Shown here in pieces: positions 1-7,849 of a DNA stretch of 10,878 bases (position 1 is its first letter; each line of letters opens with the position of its first letter). Position numbers and translations under genes: made by a program. The stretch covers positions 1 through 10,878 of the forward strand of contig CAJVPJ010001283.1 of NCBI GenBank assembly GCA_910592205.1. Reading direction: 5' to 3'. The notes under the pieces are model-generated. The model did not search any database. It saw only the letters and a list, made by a program, of their open reading frames with translations, and was not told where the DNA came from. The DNA comes from Paraglomus occultum (Eukaryota > Glomeromycota > Glomeromycetes > Paraglomerales > Paraglomeraceae).

Positions 1-77
<77 letters not shown>
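1..77. repeat. (GTA)n trinucleotide microsatellite at the window edge
   Basis: About 25 perfect copies of GTA run from the first base to position 77, then the sequence passes into TTTTCTCC and ordinary AT-rich DNA. The array is cut by the window edge, so its true length is unknown. No interruptions are visible, which suggests a young or actively slipping array. On either strand it could only encode a homopolymer-like tract, and no adjacent open frame supports coding. Confidence 0.97.
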
Positions 78-625
78 TTTCTCCGCATATAAAATTTAAA
101 ATATATATTGTTATTTAGTTGTCAAGCTGAAAATAGAAGTACACAGGCAATAACAATAATAAATATGGTGCACCATCTTTATACTCGACAATAAAATTAC
201 CCGTCTTTAAAAACTTTTCTGCTCAACGTAGTAGCGTTTTTCTTTTTTTTGGAAAATCTGTCAGTAATCATGTTATCGCGATATGCTTTACAAAGTTACT
301 GGCTGGTTTATCATAAAAATACCCTCACGCTGAGTTGAAAGGTTTTAAATTTGGTATTGGAGTACTTCTTATAACATATAGGCTCTCCAACAGAGATTAT
401 TTCCAATTAGTAATTTGTTTAACATGCGTAACTATGACGTAAAAATATCTTTATTCAAAAAGTCGTTAATATTATCTGATTTTTAACCGACGATGTTGTA
501 TATATCGTACGTGTCGTAAGACTTGTTTAATTAAGAATTTCTCAGATCTTCTAAACGTCGTATTTGCAAGTCAGGAAAGACAGATAACCATAAGAAGAAT
601 GTAAATTCTGATGCAGATAATGAAA
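78..625. other. AT-rich intergenic stretch, no gene seen
   Basis: I find no open frame of useful length, no splice-linked exons and no RNA gene here. The sequence is AT-rich with many stops in all six frames. It may contain 3' flanking sequence of the decayed reading frame that ends at 626 on the minus strand. Confidence 0.6.
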
Positions 626-991
626 TTAATGGTTGAAAACGGTATCAATTTTGGCAGACAAATGTACATGTCTTTCTAATTTTTCTGCTTTTTGTCTACG
701 CTATTGAATAGTTTTAATTTTAGAATCATAGTGGTCTCTTTTATTTTTTAACGCATCTTCTTTCCAGACTAACTCAAACCTCTTTTCAGCGTCTTCAAAT
801 TCCCGAAAATCTTCTGCGGCCAATATCGAGGAACAAAACGGCGACCGAATATTTTGCCCATTTTCACGCTCTTTTATTGTCTTTTTTTAGCCTCCACTGT
901 TATTCTCTGTTGATTCTTGTTGTTGCTTTTGAAATTTAGAAAAGCAATCATTTGTATTTGTAGTTGGCGATTTAGGGTATATCACATGATA
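626..991 (-). pseudogene. decayed reading frame for a charged, helical protein
   Basis: One minus-strand frame spans 122 codons between a stop at 992-994 and a stop at 626-628. It is broken only by TAA at 887-889 and TAG at 701-703. Between the stops the translation looks strongly protein-like: a Gln/Asn/Ser-rich piece (FQKQQQESTENNSGG), then a charged helical stretch (EDFREFEDAEKRFELVWKED), then a basic piece after the TAG (RRQKAEKLERHVHL). The TAG follows a Gln codon and could be a mutated CAG. The charged part would suit a coiled coil. I do not recognise the family. It may be a pseudogene of a fungal coiled-coil or transposon-associated protein, or the last exons of a gene whose introns I could not place. 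The absence of clear donor and acceptor sites around both stops favours decay. Confidence 0.4.
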
Positions 992-994
992 TTA

Positions 995-1323
995 AATTGT
1001 TAACTTTTATTGGATGTTTTTTCACAATGCATCGAAGAAATTGAGAGTACAGTATTTCACTATCTCATCTGTTAGTATTAGTAAATAACCTGCCATGTTA
1101 CGATATGTATATGATGGTGTGCAAAAAAAAAAGGCAATTTACAGTATTCTCTTTAATTTGTAAATAGGTAACTTTTCCAATTCTGATTCTATTCAATTTT
1201 ATTATTATGTAAATAAAAATAAAAGCTTACTACAAAATAGTTCTATTACTATGCAAACAAGCATAAAGATGCCCTTCTGAAATACTACTTAAACTATAAA
1301 CTTTGTTTAGATAAGGTCCATCG
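995..1323. other. AT-rich stretch, no gene supported
   Basis: No convincing coding frame is seen. A minus-strand frame overlapping 1230-1433 is an alternative frame of the possible terminal exon described at 1324-2000 and has no recognisable features. A run of ten A's lies at about 1123-1132. Confidence 0.5.
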
Positions 1324-2000
1324 TCACATTTCAAACTGACTATTGAAATCGATTTTGATTTCATATTCTTCTTCCAACTCCCTGTTAATGGGAAGAGCGC
1401 GATATTTGCGCATCTCTTTTCCGCTTCTATCAAATGCCTTACAGAAACGTTTGCCTAAGCCGTCTTTCGATTCCATGTGTTCAGATTTCAATTTATGTCC
1501 CTCCCAGATATCTGCCAAAAAAGCGAATTTCCCCTAATAGCTGGGGAAAAGATGTATAACAATAAGGATATTTTTTTATGTATGCCATTGTCCTAATCTT
1601 GCCCACAATTGTCCATATTTTCACTTCTTATCTTTATGAGATGCTGATGAATTGCTTGATCAGCCAAACATCTGAAAAACCCAAGTCCCTGTAATATGCC
1701 TGACAAGTTTTGAAACTCTGCCATCAGAGGATGGTTTATGACCTGGTGCTGGCTAAAGGATAACTATATTCGGTTTTTCAACTTTGCGGCCAATTCCATA
1801 ATGAATGAGATCTTATGTTTTACAATCCAAATAGATGCGTTTATCTTAGGGTTTAATACCAGACATACTCCATCATTAATGGTACTTCTTCTCATTTGTG
1901 TCATACGTAGATCCAATGGTAGCCGTCGATATGATGAATTTCGATCGTGAATGATGATGTAATCTTGTCGTGCGATAAGGCCAATTGTTAGCGTGCCCAT
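1324..2000 (-). CDS. possible multi-exon hypothetical gene, product not recognised
   Basis: Two minus-strand open frames here look protein-like. The upstream one begins at an ATG at 2000 (MGTLTIGLIARQDY) and runs through RRLPLDLRMTQMRR. The downstream one (frame open from about 1527 to a TGA at 1324-1326) includes ADIWEGHKLKSEHMESKDG and SGKEMRKYRALPINRELEEE. A GTATGT donor lies just after the codons for STINDG, and TTTAG sits about 120 nt downstream. A joined middle exon would read PAPGHKPSSDGRVSKLVRHI. A second donor (TGG|GTTTTT) and a strong pyrimidine-rich acceptor region (CTTTTCCCCAG, then CTATTAG) would lead into the last exon. The phases can be made to agree, but more than one model works and I recognise no domain. 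It could equally be a relic. It lies downstream of the auxilin gene in the same orientation. Confidence 0.25.
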
Positions 2001-2285
2001 AAGCGGCAGGCAAATTGTTTCTTACGACGTGAGATTGATGACGGCACGTTATTATTTATTATCTTTATTCAAAGAGAAATGTTGGTTTGTACCGATAGTT
2101 AATCCTGACATTCTGATTATATCGTCTATTAGCCCTCCTATTAGATATTTTTAAATAAGCTGACAATATCCCGTTTACACGTAAATACCCTCTCTATTAC
2201 AATTAACGTTGGACTTTTTTTAACTAGAAGATGAAGTTGAAAAATAAATAAATTGTTTGTTTTGAAATCCAAGTGCCATACTCAA
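2001..2285. other. 3' flank of the auxilin gene, no further gene seen
   Basis: This stretch follows the auxilin stop codon on the minus strand and must include its 3' UTR. On that strand it has T/A-rich sequence (AATTTATTTATTTTT) within about 45 nt of the stop, but no perfect AATAAA in the first 100 nt. No open frame stands out. Confidence 0.5.
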
Positions 2286-5200
2286 TCAAAGATTGTTTTG
2301 TTCTTTGAAAGTGTCCCATGCTTCATTCAATGTAGCAAACACGCCATTCGCAATGAGTCTCTGCTCAACAGTCGTCGATGAACTCAGCTATAAAATAAAA
2401 TACAATACCAATCATCAAAATATTAGTAAACTATCGTAGCAGTGAACCCATATTATTCGTAAACGGCTAATTACCTTGTCTGGATGAACTTTAGCAATAG
2501 CCTTCATATACCTGACTTTAACCTGTGCAGGCGTAACCAATTCTTGCAAGCCAATCTTCTTCCATTCCAACCCCTCCCATAATACTATATCAATACTTCC
2601 AAGCAATGCTCTTAAATTATCCTCTTTCCCAGCTTTCCACATCACCAACTTGCTATCCACAATGTCCATTACACGGAATTTCTCAGCATCCTCGCGTTCT
2701 TCTTGTTGTCTCTGATGTCGAAGTTTTTGAACAGCTGGACTCGAATCGTCTATTGCAACGTTACTAGACGAAGAGGTCATTGTACTGAATGGATTACCAG
2801 TCTCTACGAAACCAAAAGCATTAAGTTCCGTACCAAAAGTATTGCTAGTATTCACAGGCGCAAAAAGATCTGTCAAAGCGGCTTGAGAAGAATTGGGCAA
2901 TTGAGAACGTGATAGTGAGCTACCGGATGACGATGGGGGTTTCCCAACATTGTCTATATCGCCCGAGAACATTTTAATAGCTTTCTGACAACGTCGAAGG
3001 CCATCATTTATTGTCTTACTGTTGGTCATATCAGATTTGAGTAATTTCTCATAATCGTCACGAGCATCAGTGTACTTTTCCATCGCTTCGTATGAGGTCG
3101 CTCGACGAAGCAAAGCTTTTGCATAATGCTCTTTGAGGTTTATATCTACTCCAGGCGGAGGCGGATTATCATAATCATTTCCTATTAATTGCATTACACG
3201 GTTACAGTCCTCTACACATCCGCGATGATCTCCGTTCTTTAACCGAGATGCGGCTCTATTGTTATATGATATGACTACGTGTAAATGATTTGATGGTAGT
3301 GAATCGATTGCTCTCGAATAACTTTGCTCGGCTGCCCCGAATTGCCCCAGTCTGAAAAGCTCGTTTCCTTGGTTCCTGTGACGTTCACATGTTTTTAATT
3401 GTTCTGATGTAGCATGCACAACGGGCCGTGGAGGATATTTGGGTTTATTCGATAAGGCTGAAGAGGGTGATCTTGAGCGTGTAGACGACTGTGATGGCAC
3501 TTTTAGAGTAGAAGACGTGGTTTGAGGAGTACGATGTCGGGCCGGCGATACATAAGTTTTGTCTGAGGAAAGCGAACTGGGTTTTGTGGGTTTTGTGGGT
3601 TTTGGTTGAAGTGTACGTTTTGATTGTACAGACGGCTGCCTAACAGGCTTTCCACGTCTCCCCGACAGTATCTCGTCGTCACTACTATCTTTGAACTTTG
3701 AATTTTCGCGAGCAGGCTTGTATCTTCGTGACCCCGGGGTTTCATCCTCGCTGCTATCATCATCGTCACTGTCTCGAAAGCTTCCGAATGCTGAATAGTT
3801 CTCGTCATCCCGCCCATCTGAATCACGACGCATTGCATTGTCTTTTAACCATTTCGGTTTTCTGTTACCCTCGTCCGCTTCTTGTTGCTGTTGCTGTTGA
3901 AATTCTCCTATAGCTTTGTTAACTTTTTCCTTTGATGTCCTATAAAAATTACTAGCCCTTCTGAATGCATTAAATCCTATTTCGCTTGCAGTTGATAGTA
4001 ATTTCTCTTTCTGTTGCTGAAAATTAGCGTTCGAAAATGATGACATGGAAGAAGAAGAAGATAGGTCACTGCCCTCACCATCAGAGCTATTTTTGCCAAG
4101 TGAACGTGATTTCGTCATGTGCAAGTTTCTATTCTTGAGGCGATCCGGCCGTGGTCCTAACACAGGATCATCCTCACTATCATAGTCTGTTGAGAATTCC
4201 TTCCTTTGTGAATATTTTGAGCTTTCCTTGGTGTTTTCGCGCCCTAGAGCAGCTTCAGCCTCCCGTTGTTGCACGAGAATTTCCACGGCTGACGATACAT
4301 CTACTCCGGTAGCTGTAGCAGCTAATGCATTCTGAGCTTCCGTAACAGTGAAACCCATATCTACTATCTGCGCAATCAAATGATCGTTTGGTTCCTTTGA
4401 GGACTTTTCTACCGAACGAGATTTATTTTCTCTTGCCTACACCATTAAAGAGCAACACGTAATTAGAGCATGTACACATACACACACACGCATCAGAACA
4501 TTCACATACAGTAGATCTTGCGGGTTTGGGCGGTGGGGTTTTTCCGGTTTTATGCGTCGTCGAAGTCGATGAAAGCCCAGGCAGGAGATCAAAATCGTCA
4601 TCTACTGCTTGCGGCTTTACTACTTGTTGACGAGTAGGTTGAGAATTGGGTGTATGTACTGGTTTAGGTAAATCATCGAATTCTAAATCAAGCAAGAGAT
4701 TGGCGCTCGGCGAAGCAGAGAGCTTTATTTGAATAAGCGACATATTACCGACCGTTTAGGATATCAATATCTCATAGAATGAATGCAAAACATGTATCAC
4801 GATATGGAACTCACAGCTGGTGATATATTCGTTGTTGGATTTGGTGAAAGACCTGGGAGTAAGTCTAGATCCCATTCATCAGCGTTCACAGGTTTTGGCT
4901 GGGGAGAAGTTTGCGTCTTTCTATCGCAAGCAAGCATCATTGTTAGACATATACTAGCACATTTGCGCGGATCAACACGTGTACACTTACAATTCGTTTA
5001 GAGTCTGCGTTCTTTGAGGCGGAGTTCGGACATTTCCTAGAATATTCCCAAGTGAACCAAGATTATTCTGGTTCTTCGTTCTCGATGCAGAATTTGTGTT
5101 GGTTGTATTTATTGTATTGGGTGAAGGACTACGGGCTATAGTGTTGTTGCCGAAAGAGGTGGTGGGTAAGGTTGTCGAGGACAACGAGGATGTGGTTGTC

Positions 5201-5328
5201 GATAACGAGGGTATGGCTGTTGATAAGGGTGTGGTTGCTCTTAGGGAGTTCAAAGAGGCCGGCTGCTGTTGAACGGGGGGAGGCTTTACACCAGTGGAAC
5301 TCCAAATCAAATTGTCAAGATCGTCCAT
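2286..5328 (-). CDS. SWA2: Swa2/auxilin-like clathrin-uncoating co-chaperone (UBA-TPR-J)
   Basis: Auxilins recruit Hsp70 to clathrin-coated vesicles through a C-terminal J domain and trigger uncoating. I join five exons: 5328-4991, 4920-4815, 4722-4510, 4436-2475 and 2387-2286. The introns are 70, 92, 73 and 87 nt, phases agree at every junction, and the product is 906 residues. Features by residue: start MDDLDNLIW; Ser/Thr-rich tail 30-112; WDLDLLPGLS at 129-138 and DFDLLPGLS at 191-199; clathrin box LLDLE at 158-162; UBA domain 239-278 (IVDMGF); poly-Gln 399-404; acidic Ser/Asp region about 440-475; three TPRs 566-707; an NPF motif at 767-769; a coiled segment about 789-813; J domain about 819-906 with HPD at 870-872. 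The last intron falls one residue after HPD, and the final exon supplies the closing helix (NEAWDTFKEQNNL). This order is that of yeast Swa2 rather than animal auxilin, as no PTEN-like or kinase domain is present. It is longer than yeast Swa2 (668 residues), mainly in disordered linkers. The start ATG has A at -3, and a TATA-like CATATAAAT lies about 45 nt upstream. Confidence 0.95.
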
Positions 5329-5943
5329 TGTGGAGTTTGAGAGTAACTACAGTAAACTAATACTAATACAAATTTATATGAACCGTCAACCCTGTCTGTT
5401 GTTGTGACACAACAGCGAAACTTCGATATGCATTTCCCTATTTGGAATAAGAATGGGTATTGAACATACCAAGACGGGAAGCATAGCTCTCAAAATCGCA
5501 AAATCAGAATTACATTGATACAATGAGCGTGCTGCTGATTCTCAAACTTTGGCAATAGTGCAATTTTTGACGTTGTAGCAAATAAACTCGGAAATAAATA
5601 GTGATATGTGATGATGACTGATTTATCATGACTTCGTTGCCCCGCTTTCGAAATTGTGATCAACAATAAAAAATACAGGCCACATGCTTTAAACCATTTC
5701 TATAAATGCCATCGAGGTTATCTAATATCGTATCTACTACCGCGGTCAACGTTTGGCATAATCTTGTAGGGAAAATAACATTGCCTACTAACGAGTAATA
5801 AAGCGGGCGATCAGCGCATAATAAATTCAACACTAGTCGAATTAGTCCGTTTGTGTTAGTTATGATTTTGATGAAGGACTACTCCGTATGCGGAATATAA
5901 TGTCGGTTGTAATCTACTTTGATGATAAAACTGTTTTGATTAC
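5329..5943. promoter_or_regulatory. shared upstream region between divergent auxilin and GNAT genes
   Basis: The 615 bp between the two start codons hold no open frame of note, so both promoters should lie here. On the auxilin side a TATA-like CATATAAAT (minus strand, about 5371-5380) sits roughly 45 nt before the ATG. A short palindrome lies at 5396-5415. No clear core element was found on the GNAT side. The assignment rests on gene geometry, not on a recognised motif set. Confidence 0.5.
5396..5415. promoter_or_regulatory. short palindrome CTGTTGT-N6-ACAACAG
   Basis: Two perfect 7-bp arms flank a 6-bp centre (TGTGAC) about 70 bp upstream of the auxilin start codon. It could be a site for a dimeric regulator, or a chance palindrome in AT-rich DNA. 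It stands alone in the intergenic region. Confidence 0.25.
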
Positions 5944-6644
5944 ATGATGACAGCCGCAGTAATAATTCACGTTAACTCTGACGAAGGTACCACTGTATTA
6001 ACGTTTATGGAATCAATGCGCGTGATTTCTCGTTGCTAAACGAATGCAATATTACATAAAGATTTACGGAAATGTCATAATATCCGCACAGAAATATTTG
6101 TCAAAGAGCAAGGATGTTCAGCCGAAGGCGAAATCGACGAGTAAGCTGTTATTTTACGCTTCATCGCTTCCTCCCGTATATCACACATCATTTTGTTTCG
6201 ATGTTGTCCACTATCGCTCGCTTTCCATTCTATTGCTTTTCTGTTTTACCTATCTCTGACATCTACTCTCCTCCGCAAAGTTACGATCCACTTCCAACTA
6301 CTCACCACTTTCTCGCCTTACTATCCACCGCATCGATTGGGACTGTCCGTCTTCACCCATATCCATCATCACATTCCACGACGTGCAAATTAGGTCGGCT
6401 AGCGGTTCTTCCTCAATGGCGTAATTCCGGTTACGGCCGACAGTTACTTTCAACAGCAGAGTTGTACGCTAAAAATGTTTTGGGAATGGAAAGGATCTTA
6501 TTGCATGCTCAAATACATAAAAGAAACTGGTACGAAAAAGCTGGGTATATTGTCGTGAGCGAAGAGGTCATCTTGGAGGAGGGAATTGAACACGTGAAGA
6601 TGGAAAAGGCGTTGAAAGAGGAATATAATGACGAAGTCAAGTAG
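5944..6644 (+). CDS. GNAT-family N-acetyltransferase, three exons
   Basis: GNAT enzymes move an acetyl group from acetyl-CoA to an amine; the substrate here is unknown. I join exons 5944-5986, 6062-6140 and 6281-6644 (introns 75 and 140 nt, donors GTACCA and GTAAGC, acceptors AAAG, branch-like CTAAAC and CTGAC). Phases agree and the product is 161 residues. The spliced start reads MMTAAVIIHVNSDE then DLRKCHNIRTEIFVKEQG. The FVKEQG...GEIDDYDP block (about 26-44) is typical of the ElaA/YjcF-like GNAT group. The acetyl-CoA loop is R88-N-S-G91-Y-G93, preceded by LAVLP. The C-terminal segment HAQIHKRNWYEKAGY (116-130) is the usual motif B region. Length is normal for a single-domain GNAT. Two ATGs lie in tandem (5944 and 5947); the second has the better context (A at -3). 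A longer single-frame ORF from 6114 reads through intron 2 and is not the real start. It diverges from the auxilin gene and converges on the methyltransferase gene. Confidence 0.88.
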
Positions 6645-7168
6645 GAGGATCCTGGCAATCAAAGTATTGGGCAAATATGGTTGTAGGAGTAACTTAATTG
6701 ACGTTTTTGTCCGCGAGTGTATATACCTTTTGTCAATTCTTTTCATCTATTGTCACGCTTTCACATCTAATAGAATTAATGACCGCGTTATGGGCATGAA
6801 AGCGAATGTCTAGATCGAAATTTGTTAACAGAGCAACATCATGTCAAACGTTCATTATCACATTAAAACAATTCGCTGTCCAAATGTCAAATGTTAGGTT
6901 ATGAAAACCAATTACTGAAAAATTGCATGAAGGGAGTGTTTTTCAAAGTTGGGACGAGGCACTTAATACAATCAGTGGCGGAAAGAAAAAAAGAAAAATT
7001 ATCAGTCCTCGTATCAATGAATAAACGTGTGATCCAAGCCTCCAAAAAACTGCGATATTTATTGCATCGGGAAGGAAAAAACCAAGTTGGATATAACAAA
7101 CACTAATGGGACAATTAATGTTGGAGAACATTCACGCGCGTATTTGCGATGCCAAATCACAAGGCACA
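6645..7168. other. 3' flank of the GNAT gene and spacer, no gene supported
   Basis: This spacer runs to the TA target site of the first MITE. A plus-strand open frame at 6891-7106 (71 codons, containing KRVIQASKKLRYLLHREGK) overlaps two similar-length minus-strand frames. None has a recognisable domain or clear splice partners, so I do not call any of them. The frames are most likely chance. Confidence 0.45.
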
Positions 7169-7371
7169 TACAGTCAAAGCTGGTTATAACGAATTCTACA
7201 GGACCAGAGAAAATTTTTTTATAACCAGAAATTCCTTATAACGAAGGTCACTTTTATAGCTAAGATTATAACTATTTATAATTGGCTCGGAGAAATCTTC
7301 GTTATAAACAGATCTTCGTTATAACCAAAGTTCGTTATAGCCAAAGTTCGGTATAGCCAGCTTTGAATGTA
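7169..7371. mobile_element. MITE with pogo/Tc1-mariner-type ends (199 bp plus TA duplications)
   Basis: The element covers 7171-7369. It starts CAGTCAAAGCTGGTTATAAC and ends with the imperfect reverse complement (read inward from the right: CATTCAAAGCTGGCTATACC). It is flanked by TA at 7169-7170 and 7370-7371, the target duplication of the Tc1/mariner superfamily; CAGT ends and TTATAACGAA motifs suit the pogo/Tigger branch. It has no open frame, so it would depend on a transposase elsewhere. The right part carries four near-identical 16-17 bp units starting TTCGTTATA (7298-7314, 7315-7330, 7331-7346, 7347-7362). TTATAACGAA motifs also occur in the left half. It sits between two converging genes, so it probably affects neither promoter. 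Confidence 0.8.
7298..7362. repeat. four tandem 16-17 bp subterminal units inside the MITE
   Basis: Consecutive units read TTCGTTATAAACAGATC, TTCGTTATAACCAAAG, TTCGTTATAGCCAAAG and TTCGGTATAGCCAGCT. They differ at a few bases and lie only on the right side of the element. Repeated subterminal motifs of this sort are often transposase-binding sites, but that role is inferred here. Confidence 0.75.
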
Positions 7372-7849
7372 GCTTAAAGAATGTCATGTGAGCATATCCT
7401 AGTTCTGAGTGACACTGCTCGTCACGTATCACGATACCCGCATATCTTCATCTAAAGAAGGGGAGGGACGAAGCTTGTTGGAGAGAGCACTGTCAGCTAA
7501 GCCGATTAAGAAAGCTGTTATGGAAGTCTCAGTAAACCTAAAGAAAGAATTAAAGATTGTGAGAACTGGGGGAACATTCTCTGGATACAACAGAAACCCA
7601 AAAGCATCGTTTGAGAACCTTACGCCACGTAATTAAAGCAACGTAGGATAATTTGTCTAAAAAATCACAAATATTGAAAGTGATTTATTTTCTCATCAGC
7701 ATGATTATATCATTGGGAACCAAATTTGTGCGCATGTACGTATATTCAAATGATATAAATCTCCATTTCATTCGAACCCACTCATCAGAGTATCACGCCC
7801 TCCTCAACTTGTCCAAAACAATTGCATCGGTTTTACTTGCATAATACAA
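7372..7849. other. 3' flank of the methyltransferase gene; one weak plus-strand frame
   Basis: This stretch lies downstream of the minus-strand methyltransferase stop codon. A plus-strand frame ends at 7636 and reads in part SLLERALSAKPIKKAVMEVS and GGTFSGYNRNPKASFENLTP. Its composition is protein-like, but there is no ATG start at its head (only GTG at 7409), no recognised domain and no clear exon partner. It may be a remnant exon or chance. I do not call a gene. Confidence 0.4.

Noticed and set aside
1-77. CRISPR array or satellite at the left edge
   Set aside because: It is a pure trinucleotide run with no spacers.
2703-2912. Several plus-strand frames across 2700-5360 opposite the auxilin gene
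   Set aside because: They are shadows of the auxilin exons, with no domains and arbitrary starts.
2415-4379. Auxilin read as one frame starting at 4379 and ending at 2415
   Set aside because: 4379 is a TTG codon inside the UBA exon, and the 3' end runs into an intron just after HPDK. The upstream exons and final exon restore the N-terminal clathrin motifs and the last J-domain helix.
6498-7131. Short frames on both strands between the GNAT gene and the first MITE
   Set aside because: They overlap one another on opposite strands, lack domains and have no consistent splice signals.
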